Below, piece by piece: positions 1 through 8,690 of a stretch of 64,000 nt of DNA. Source of the stretch: Cystobasidiopsis lactophilus (Eukaryota; Basidiomycota; Agaricostilbomycetes; Agaricostilbales; Chionosphaeraceae); assembly GCA_001599975.1 (NCBI GenBank), contig BCIO01000003.1, positions 3,742,996 through 3,806,995 of the forward strand, given 5' to 3'. The notes beneath the pieces were generated by a model, which saw only the letters and a list, made by a program, of their open reading frames with translations, was not told the DNA's origin and did no database searches. Position 1 is the stretch's first letter. Every line of letters starts with the position of its first letter. The position numbers were made by a program, and so were the translations under genes.

Positions 1-61
1 GTACCAAAGAAGCCACTACGAGTGGTGGTACAACATAAAAGAGGACTATGCGCAGGCTAGG

Positions 62-68
62 TATATAA
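62..68 (+). promoter_or_regulatory. TATA box of gene A1
   Basis: A perfect TATATAA lies 86 bases upstream of the A1 start codon and is conserved in the second copy at 2112-2118. Its orientation and spacing argue that the plus-strand frame, not the antisense open frame, is the transcribed gene. Confidence 0.6.
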
Positions 69-153
69 GGTAGCAGAGCATCCCGCGCGTTCGAACTTCG
101 CAGTCCAGTCGGCAGCAGAGCGGAAGGAAAATTCGCAATGAATCGGAGCAGGC

Positions 154-420
154 ATGGCAAGGGCAGGCAATCCAGCTTCTTTGGATGAAGACAGCTATCG
201 AGAAGGAACCGGCAAACGCCTCTACAGCCTGAGCGAGAGGGATCAATTTCTGCGCGAGTTCAAAGCCGCCAACGTTGCGAGCAAGCCGCCTGGCCATTCC
301 CAGAGGCTTTCCCGGGTGTTCAGCGCACGATTCATACAGGCAAAGGCGTCTGTAAAAGGCCATGAGGGCAGAAGATCACGGCTGCAGCGGACAGCCACCA
401 AGTTGAACGCGGCCCGATGA
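154..420 (+). CDS. Orphan small protein A1 (tandem duplicate)
   Basis: I do not recognise this 88-residue protein. It starts GNPASL after a short leader, then has a charged, helix-like stretch (KRLYSLSERDQFLREF) and a basic end; there is no signal peptide or membrane segment. The first 50 residues are nearly identical to A2 at 2204, after which substitutions and a frame shift accumulate. The homologous DNA continues past the stop in another frame (near 450-590, frame with EFWSAF), so the true gene may have a second exon or this copy may be decaying. An out-of-frame ATG at 138 precedes the start. It faces B1 convergently. Confidence 0.4.
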   Translation: MARAGNPASLDEDSYREGTGKRLYSLSERDQFLREFKAANVASKPPGHSQRLSRVFSARFIQAKASVKGHEGRRSRLQRTATKLNAAR

Positions 421-910
421 AATCGCTGCCAGGAAAGAGTTTTGGTCCGCATTCTCCAAGTTGCAGAGGGGAAAGCATCGTCTTCAACATCAAAATCAAG
501 CAATCTCCGTCCCGCTTTGAAATGTCTACAGCCGCCGTTGAAGATTACGGTGGCAAATGGCGACTGAGGTCCCAGGGAGTGCTCAGTAGGACGGGCTGTT
601 CTTGGCACCTGCACACTAGATGCCTTGAAACAAGTAGGCAGAGAGGTCAATATATGAGGAGGACAGGCAATCTTTCAAAGCTGAGAGCGGAGAGTGTGTT
701 CATGGCTAATGTTACAAGAAGTGGAAATCATGTTGAAAGGGTGCTATGGTGGAGCAGACTACTGATCCTAAAAGACGTGTCCAGAAGGGGGCATTTGGTT
801 GAATTGCAGCGCTGGCGCTGCTTGGACGACGGGTGGTGGGAAGACGGGGTCGCCAATGTGATAGCCCAAAGGCACTGTTTTGTCAACCGTACTGAGAGGC
901 GTGTCGCGTG

Positions 911-1806
911 CTAGAGTAGCGAGCTATACTGACCTGGCAGCTTGAGCACCGTAGAAACCACGTCGCCCACCGTTTGAGTCCTTTGAAGGCGCTCGAACCC
1001 CTGCCCTTCGGACAACTTGTCCCTCTGGTAGCGTGTTTGCACATGGACTGAGCACTCTTGGCAGCGTTTCAGCTCGACGCTCTGGTGTACGATAGGATGA
1101 TGAGGCTGCAGGCCTAAGTTGTGCTGGGCTGGATCCAACTGCGGATGATTTGGAGTGCCCATAAGGTGATGCACTGGTCCTTGGTGGATAAAAATCTCCT
1201 GAGAATGATCTAAGAGGCCTTTATGAACGGTTTGAGCGGCGGCAGACGACATGAAACGTACCGGGCTTGAGGTGCACGCGAAACTCTACGAGACCCCATC
1301 CGTGCCCGTGATCCAATGGATTGCCATAGGACCAATGTGAAAAGATCCCATAAGGGCCTCTCCTTTGGTGCACTGCGAAGGTGTGCCTTGTCGGGGTGGG
1401 AAAAGGGTGCGGAATGCTCAGACTTCTTTCATGGCATGTTGCCGGGAAATTCATCATAGGCTGGCCACCGTCAGGGCTGCTCTCTGGGACTGATTGATGA
1501 TGAAGCGGGTTGGGGCTGTCCCGAATCTCGCAGCGAAAATGCAAATGATCGTGCCAATCTTCCTCCAGTTTGTAAAAGTCGGGCAGGATTGAAGAGAGCG
1601 GAAAGAGCATCCGAATGTAGAGTTCAGTGTCATCTTCAGACTCGACGACGGCAAGCTGCCGGGCGTCGGCTGCGGCTTTGTTCTGCTCGAGGACAGCCAG
1701 ATGTCCATGCTAATTACTCGTCAACAAGCCCCGAAACTCTTAGATCCAAACTCACAGTGAACTCTTTTAAAAACCGCTCCCCTTCCTCGTGGGCTTCGTC
1801 CTGCAT
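911..1806 (-). CDS. Orphan MATH/TRAF-like family protein B1
   Basis: Three exons join in frame: 1806-1756, 1709-1262 and 1209-911, giving 265 residues. Both introns are canonical (GTGAGT and GTACGT donors). The two intron positions and phases (0 and 1) are shared with B2 and B3, which supports the model. Exon 2 holds a LFPL motif preceded by a Tyr-Ile strand, then a His-rich loop and a HGWGLVEF motif. Exon 3 holds ECSVHV, matching ACVVAV in B2 and QCTVTV in B3. This order (LFP strand, H...GWG, final V-x-V strand) resembles a MATH/TRAF beta-sandwich, but that is inference. No signal peptide or BTB domain is seen. Sequence identity between paralogs is low. Confidence 0.55.
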
Positions 1807-2111
1807 ATCCGGAATTCTTCAAAAGAAAGAAGGGACTGTGGCAAAGTCAGTCCCAGATCATTCCATACGGCGCGGCCGACGGGAGTGACGCCCTTACTCT
1901 GCGGAGATGATGGGTCACTGGCTCGGCGCTCGTCGATTGGGAGCGAAAGGGCGGCGACGTCTCTTCGTGGTCGGCAAGAGAGAGATATGAAACGAGAGAG
2001 AGCGACCTCTTTGCGTCTCGACCATTGAACGGCAAACAAAGGGAGGGAAACCTGTACCAAAGAAGCCACCCCGAGTGGTGGTACAACACAAAAGAGGATT
2101 CGCAGGCCAGG

Positions 2112-2118
2112 TATATAA
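2112..2118 (+). promoter_or_regulatory. TATA box of gene A2
   Basis: TATATAA, 86 bases before the A2 ATG, in the same context as copy 1. Confidence 0.6.
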
Positions 2119-2203
2119 GGTAGCAGAGCATCCCGCGCGTTCGAACTTCGCAGTCCAATTGGCAGCAGAGCAGAAGGAAAACTCGCAGTGAATTGGAGCA
2201 GGC

Positions 2204-2533
2204 ATGGCAAGCGCAGGCAATCCAGCTTCTTTGAATGAAGACAGCTATCGAGAAGGAACCGGCAAACGCCTCTACAGCCTGAGCGAGAGGGATCAATTTC
2301 TGCGCGAGTTCAAAGCCGCCAACGTTGCGAGCAAGCCGCCTGGCCATTCCCAGAGGCCTTCCCGTGTGTTCGGTGCACAATTCATGGAAGCAAAGGCGTA
2401 TATTAAAGGCCATGAGGGCAAAAGATCATGGCTGCAGCGGACGAAGAATGCCGCACGCCCAAATCATGGGCCCGGGCCAAATCCCACAGAGTTGGTGAAG
2501 ACCTTTGGTCCGCGTCGTTTAATCGGTCAATGA
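2204..2533 (+). CDS. Orphan small protein A2 (tandem duplicate)
   Basis: This is the paralog of A1: 109 residues in the unspliced frame, with the same N-terminal half (GNPASL, then SLSERDQFLREF). After residue 80 it reads into a different frame from A1. A second open frame (2428-2664) contains a stretch aligned at DNA level with the A1 downstream region, so an unrecognised intron near 2440-2470 or a frameshift is likely and the true C-terminus is uncertain. A longer antisense open frame (1847-2413) overlaps it; the conserved TATA box favours the plus strand. Function unknown. Confidence 0.4.
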   Translation: MASAGNPASLNEDSYREGTGKRLYSLSERDQFLREFKAANVASKPPGHSQRPSRVFGAQFMEAKAYIKGHEGKRSWLQRTKNAARPNHGPGPNPTELVKTFGPRRLIGQ

Positions 2534-2881
2534 TGAAGAAACACTATCCTTCATATGAAATCAGGCAATCCCCGGCTCGCGCCTGGAAGTTTCTCCAGCA
2601 GCCGCCGAAGATCACCGCTCTCGGTGGCGAATTCGAAGTGGCGACCGAAGAGCTGCCTCAGTAGCCCGGGCTAATCTCATGATGCACAAATGCTTCAAGA
2701 GAACCGAAATGACTCTCGTTGGCAGCGAGATCTTCCGCGCCATTGCCGAACTGCGGTCAAGGCGGAGCTGAGGTCTTACAGACTCCGAGTCGATGCTGAT
2801 CGTGTGACTGACGGAAGGGGTTCGATTGCACTCTGATGGGAGGAAAACATCGCAATGGGCCGCTACGCGGGCGCACCGGGT

Positions 2882-3907
2882 CTATCCCCGAACGAGCATT
2901 TGCGGATCAATATGGAAAGGGGACGCCTTGGTGATCGGAACCATCCTGGCAACACCATTTGGGGTGAAATGATGGCCTTCAGGGGCTGTTATTGCATCGC
3001 TTAGCCGCCAACAAATAGGTTGGTCAGGAGGAGTATGCGCACCGGAAATGATAAGATTGTTGTGCCAAACGCGTTCCATCCTATCACTCGAGCGAGCCCA
3101 GCTGTGTCCGGAGTGGCTCGTGTAGGACAAGTCAACAGCAACCACGCAGGCATGCTGATGCTTGCTAGGAGCGACTTCCCCTGTCCACATCTCGTCAGCA
3201 CAAGCAAAATGAGTAATACTGAAGGCCGCCGCCTACTTTGCTCAAAGTGTAAAGGGAACTCAATTGTAGCCCATCCGTGGTTCTTGCGAGATGTGTAAGA
3301 CCAGTAAGAGAGGCGGCAGCCACTTCTCTCGTGAACACGGTGGTAGCATTTTGCTGGTTGTTCTCCCTGGTGCGTGATCGGCATCTGGCTTTCCTCTTCA
3401 CGCACTGCCGGATGGCCCGTTTGGGAATCGGTGTGGGCATGGAACTGGACAAGTTCAGTAGTCCCAGGAACATCGTGATCACGGCTTTGACCGCTCTCCT
3501 TGAATCTGAGCGCCATGTTGAAAGCCACGCAATCGGCCCAGTGGACGTCTGCCGAGATGTCCAGAGCAGCGATTGGGAACAGCATCTGGACGTAGCCGGT
3601 GGCGTGGCCTTTTTCTCGCCAGAATGAGAGGTGCCTGAGGGTCAACCCCTCGTTCGCCGCTTCCAGCTTGTACATTTCTTCCAGGACCGTCGGACCGAGA
3701 GTTTTAAGAGGGTCAATTGGATTCATCGTCTATGGACTGCCGTCAAAGAACAACCTGTGGCCAAACGGCGTTCAATAACTACCGCGCTCGAAAGAACAAG
3801 CCAGGACTCACCTTGAGCAGTAGAAACAGGTAGATCCTAAGTGGCAGCCTGTCGGGAACGAGAAGAGACGTGGTCGTGGTTGGGAAGAGAGGAGAAGAGA
3901 GAGACAT
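2882..3907 (-). CDS. Orphan MATH/TRAF-like family protein B2
   Basis: Exons 3907-3812, 3729-3237 and 3180-2882 join in frame to 295 residues. Intron phases (0, 1) equal those of B1 and B3, and exon 3 is exactly as long as exon 3 of B1 (299 nt). Conserved blocks are MLFPIAAL in exon 2, an HGWATIEF motif near its end, and ACVVAV followed by a SWARSS segment in exon 3, which matches TVTV...SWASS in B3. Exon 1 is hydrophobic at its end (IYLFLLLK) and is the least certain part. The pattern suggests a MATH/TRAF-like fold; this is inference. It is convergent with A2, repeating the A1-B1 arrangement. Confidence 0.55.
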
Positions 3908-4623
3908 CGTGAAACATTGTCCATGGCTCCGCGGCCACTTGACGGAACAAAGGAAAGGAATAACCCAGGCCACGAAGGACGCCAGAAGTGATGGTATATC
4001 TCCATTGCTGGTCTTGGAAAGTCCAGTGATGGCGCCATTTCTTCAAGCTCAGCGGCTCGCATAAGGAACGGGAAGGTTAGGGTGATAGACTAGGGCACGA
4101 AAGCCAGGCCTCGCAACAACGCCGGGCATTGGGCCATGATGCGGGCAGCAGAAGGGTAAAAAGTATCAAGGGTAGAGGCGTGTAGCAAAAAGAGGCGAGG
4201 CACATTGACTCGGCAACCTGAGTCTCCGGAGAAGGGGCAAGCCGCTGCAGAAGAGCCATTGAGCGCGCTCTTGTGTGTGCAACTTGTCGGCTCTCGTACA
4301 CCGTGTGAAAGGGCCATAGTATTGACTTGATGCATCCGAAGGCAAAAGACCATGACCGCTGCGGAGCAAGAGTGGCAAAAGTGGCAGTTGAGCGAGCCCT
4401 CTTGGCCCACTTCCTCCATGTGGTCAAGGAAGGATGCACTACGTCTCCAACCAGACCGTTCAAGGCCACCAGGGAAGGGCTGGCGCCGCCCACTCGCCTT
4501 CCCGCCGCGCGCGACTGAGTCGGCGGCCAAAGTCTTGAAAATGCGACTGCTCTTCGAAGGAGCGCCTTCTTGCCCTTGGACCTTATTGGACGTTACTCAA
4601 GAATGGCTTCAATTCCTCAAACG

Positions 4624-6435
4624 ATGAAGGGTGAGCACGGTGGCGCGAGCTTTTAGGCCAACCACGCTGATTTGGGCTGCCGCAGCTGTCTATTATGAGG
4701 TGGGCGGCTAAGCCTCTCTGGTTGGCTCAAAGCTGATCCCTGTCACCTCTAGGCACCTAGAACTTTCTCCATCGCTGATAGGCCTGTGCCCAAGATGTGA
4801 GTTGGCTTGGCTTGCCTGCTGTCCAAGTCGGCGCGGCTCACAAGCGCACACCTTCGCCAGCAACGAGAACGAAGTTTTGGTCAAAGTGTCGGCTTGTGGT
4901 GAGTGTTTTGTCTCTACGCCTATCTACACAGCTGAGAGTGGACGCCCCAGGTGTCTGCGGGACGGATCAGGCAAGTGGCATATTGGCGCGAAGTCCGTTC
5001 GCATCGACCTGACCTGACCGTTTGCGGCATTAAATAGCATCGTGAGAGCATTTGCTCTCAAAGTGTCTACAAGTGTCTCACATCGCTAGCCGGGCAGTCC
5101 ATGAGGGAGAATTCATCTGCAAATTTCCTTTGACCCTTGGCCACGAAATTGTTGGCAAGAGTGGGTTCTCTCCTCGCTCAGCCACGAGGTGGACCAAGGA
5201 GCTTAAGCAATGCGAAAATGCAGTTGTACAAGTGGGCAGCAGCGTGACGAAAGTCAAGGTCGGCGAGCGAGTGGTGTGCGACAACGCCACTCCTTGCAGC
5301 CTTTGCGAATACTGCACCACAGGCCAGCCCCTGTACTGCAGCGACTTTGAATCTAAGGGCTGCAACACCGACGGCGGCTTCGCCGACTTTTGCAAGTTCC
5401 ACGCCTCCAAGGTCTACCCCATCAAGAACCTGACCGACATCGAGGCCGTCCTCGTCGAGCCCGCGTCCTGCGCCATCCACGGCGCTGACATGCTCAACCT
5501 GAAAGTCGGCTCCTCCGTGCTCGTCCTAGGTGCTGGCCCCACCGGCTTGCTCTTGGCCCAGCTGCTTAGGCTCAACGGCGCCGCCCACCTGGTGCTCGCT
5601 GCCAACGCTGGTCCGAAAATGAAGATCGCCCGTGAGGTTGATGCTGCGGATGCCTATGTTGACCTGGACCGCCAGAACCCGGAGGCACAATGGGAGCAGC
5701 TCAAGGCTGACTACCCGCAAGGTGCGTCCATTCCTCTTTGGAAGCGACCCGTTCCCTCGAGCTCACATTTGTCATAGGCTTTGATGCGGTCATTGAGGCA
5801 ACTGGTGTCGAGTCCGTTGCGAACAAGTCTCTGGCCTACGTGAAGAAAGGTGAGCGAACATCCCCCTAGCTCGACTATGCTATGTTGGTCTCTGACGTCT
5901 TGCCATCTCCTTTGGCTCCACAGGAGGGTGAGCGGAGTCACTAGGGTTGAACCTTTGGTCGCCGTGCTCACTTGAGAATTGTCTCTTCAAGAACTCTCAT
6001 GGTCAGGCCATCCTACACTCGCCCCAGTGACGAGCGCTCACGGCTCTGCCACAGATCTATGGTGTCTACTCCAAGGCTGCCCGCGTCCACTGGGCTCCTG
6101 ACGACATCTTCGGCAAGGAGATCACAATCAAGGGCTCGTTTGCGTAAGCATCACGTTTTTTTGCCACCCGCTGAGCGCTCATTTGTTTCGCTTTTCCCAA
6201 CACGGCAGCCAAGTCAACTGCTTCGCTCGTGCTATTGCCTACCTCGATTCCAAGAAAGTCAAGGTCGCACCGATGGTCACCGACGTCTACAAGATCGAGC
6301 AGTTCCAGGAAGCGCTGGACAAGATCGCTTCTCGCGATTGGTGCGTTCCTCGCGCTCTTTCTTGAAGATACCGCTGATCGGTGCGGACAATGCAGTCTCA
6401 AGGTGGCAATCACCCCGGGAGATTATACTAAATGA
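4624..6435 (+). CDS. Zinc-dependent polyol/alcohol dehydrogenase, 13 exons
   Basis: This medium-chain NAD(P)-dependent dehydrogenase probably oxidises a sugar alcohol (arabinitol or sorbitol type) in the cytosol. Thirteen exons join without a frame break to 344 residues, the normal family length: 4624-4630, 4686-4699, 4753-4796, 4861-4898, 4951-4974, 5098-5160, 5224-5721, 5778-5849, 5934-5937, 5992-6001, 6055-6143, 6209-6340, 6396-6435. Visible motifs are CGTD (catalytic zinc Cys), LGHEIVG (zinc His-Glu), four structural-zinc cysteines in the CDNATPCSLCEYC region, and the GAGPTGLLLAQ dinucleotide loop. The 4-nt and 10-nt exons are needed to restore the family motif GGTLM-IYGVY. The exact substrate cannot be read from the sequence. 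Confidence 0.85.
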
Positions 6436-6685
6436 GAGCGGGAACGGCAGGGTGGATTGCTTAAGATGTCCGCAAGACCACTTATGCAGTGTCTCATTGA
6501 CTTCAGCAGACTGCTTCATCGTCCCTCAAACTGTGACATCGCTTAACGAGGGCTTTACAACTTCTAGGCATAGTACAAGACAAAAGCTAAGACCTAAGAG
6601 CATTCAGGTCACCGTAAGGCCGTTCAAGTCGACTGTGGGACCATTGTGTGCGAAGCGATGACCTTGAGGCACTGTATTATCTCAA

Positions 6686-7458
6686 TCAGCCTGTGTCAGT
6701 AAGCTGGTCTGAAAGCTGACCTTTGATCAGAAGCGATTGTGATGAAACCTCGTCTGCGTTCAGGGTCTTCTGCTGGAGGGAACTGGCCCAAGAGTAATCC
6801 GCAGTCGCACTTCCCTGCGTGTATTGGCACTTGACAGTGACTGTACACTGATGGCTGGTCGGATTGGAGGCTTCGACTGTCCGATGCGATAAGTGAGGCG
6901 AACAGTTGTCAGTCTGTCAAACACACCAGCTGTGAATCTGATGGGCATTGAGACCACACCCCATCCGCGGGGTTTTTGAGGGTCGAAGAACCACCATGAG
7001 AAGCCGCAGCCCGTCTTGTCGTCGTTGCGAAAGTGGCGCATCACATGTTCATGAGGTGCCGGGGCGCCTAATGAAGCGGATCCTATATTTGAAACAGACT
7101 CTAGAGGGTGAAAATCGACGGTTCTTCCTTCCTTGCTGGGTACGTAATGGTAGTGGCGACTGGGGCCCATTTGAAACGATAATTCTGCTCGGAAAGAAAG
7201 ACGGTTGACCCAGGCCGCTGGCGCCCTAAAAAAATCAATTTCGTGATGGGGAACCAGAGTGGCAATCGGAAAGAGTAGATGGATATAAACGAGGCCTGGG
7301 GTCTCCGGGGGGGCGCTCGACCACAGGCGCCTTACGCTGTGATCTTTCTCTTCAAGTTCTAATCGGGCTAGCTCCGCCTAGAGATGTCTTAGAGGAAAGA
7401 AAGATGGGTTCGAAGACAGAGGCTGACATACCACCTCTTGCGCAGTCATGAGTGTCAT
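6686..7458 (-). CDS. Orphan MATH/TRAF-like family protein B3
   Basis: Exons 7458-7432, 7377-6927 and 6876-6686 give 222 residues, with intron phases 0 and 1 as in B1 and B2. Exon 2 carries LLFPIATL and a GWGVVSMP motif. Exon 3 carries QCTVTVKCQYTQ and a SWASS segment that aligns with B2. It is the shortest of the three and has lost part of the loop between the LFP and GWG motifs. It is convergent with the dehydrogenase gene, which separates it from B1 and B2. The start could also be the second Met at 7449. Function unknown; the fold assignment is inference. Confidence 0.55.
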
Positions 7459-8690
7459 TCTGATTCTGCAAGCTACGGCAGGTAGACCAGACATCAGTCA
7501 TTGGCGCCCGTCCTGATAGAGGCGAGCCATACGGACAGATAAAAGGTATAGGCTCGAGCGCTGGCCAAGGGAGGTCTCGGTGGGAGGAGGTAGGAAGGCA
7601 TGAGAGTCATTGACCTCCTCGCGAGCAATACAAAGGGAAGCAGCAGCCTGTGGGATACACGCCTTCGTCCGCGATGGCTCTATTGACGTTCAGACACCAG
7701 ACCAGGCTGATAGACTTATTTGACGTGATATGGTTGGACAGGCGTCGGACGATGTTGGAGGATGCACGCCGTGTGGAAACCGACCTTCTGCATTCCGCGT
7801 AGCGCTGGATAGTTACTGAAGGAGCTCCCTTCTGGTTGAAGTAAAGCTACTCGACCGAGCGGACTCATTTGGAGGAGAGGAAAGTTCGAGCCAAGCAATT
7901 CGACGGCTTCTCCAGGCTCCAGCACTCCCGGGCGAGGAAATTCCAATCATAGCTTCCAGCAATAGGCATTTCAGATAGCAGTCAATCAGGCATGAAGCAT
8001 TCCAGAGGACCCATCAGCGAGGCAAGCAAGCCGACCCAAGCCGAGTTGGTCGCAGCGGATTGAGCTTGGCCTCGACGTCGACGTGCTCCCGAATGGTTGG
8101 ACCTGCTGCAGCTGTGGGAAGACTATGCGCTCCTGAACTAGCCTAGAGAACCAAGACCTAGCAACCCCTTGATGGCGCAGGCGCTGTGGCCGCCCCTCAT
8201 CTGCTCGAGTCGATAAACAACAGATTCGGGAATGGCCTTGCCCGGCGAGCCATCGTCGCCTGCGACCCTTGCAAGTGCCAATCGAGAGCTGCTGCTGGAA
8301 CGGAAGAAGCTGCGCTTTAGCAGATGCAGGAGGTCAAGGCGACGTGGGGCGGATCACCACCCAAGCCCAGCACGCCGGCAGAGGCTTCCGGATCGAGCAG
8401 TGCGTTTTGAGCTGCGCGTCTTGGGCTCCTTTGAGCCAGGTTGTTTCGTTGGTCGTTTGGGAATGTTTGACCGAGCTCAGGTCGGCCTTGGACTTGCATG
8501 ATTGGGAGGCACGATAAGTGCGTGGCGTCAAGTCAGGCTGGCCAGCTATCACCTCGTCAAGCGAGCGCCCAAAAGCAAAGGCCTGCATAGAACAGATTGA
8601 ATTTCATCCCCATTCAACTTGTCAAAGCTAATACCCTGATACACAACTTCATTCGGAAACCCTTTAAGTGAGCGAAGCCCGGTGGCGGCG
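7459..8690. other. Intergenic, no supported gene
   Basis: Only short open frames without recognisable motifs are seen, such as 7716-7946 and 8334-8588 on the minus strand. None starts with a convincing ATG plus splice-compatible continuation. The region separates the B3 promoter from the 3' end of the MFS gene. Confidence 0.5.

Larger units (their letters stand above)
1..600. repeat. Tandem segmental repeat, copy 1
   Basis: This segment matches 2053-2660 almost base for base over the first 320 or so bases, including promoter, leader and the start of a short gene. Similarity then weakens and is lost around 590. The distance between copies is about 2.05 kb, and the downstream minus-strand genes (B1, B2) repeat with a similar spacing, so the ancestral duplicated unit probably held a convergent gene pair. 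The window begins inside this copy, so its left limit is unknown. Confidence 0.85.
2053..2660. repeat. Tandem segmental repeat, copy 2
   Basis: Second copy of the 1-600 segment, beginning with the same promoter sequence. It carries small insertions, deletions and substitutions relative to copy 1, most of them after position 2390. Homology to copy 1 is lost near 2650. Confidence 0.85.

Noticed and set aside
1847-2413. 188-codon minus-strand open frame overlapping A2, also partly open in copy 1
   Set aside because: The conserved TATA box and spacing favour the plus-strand gene, and the antisense frame runs into copy-specific sequence without a motif.
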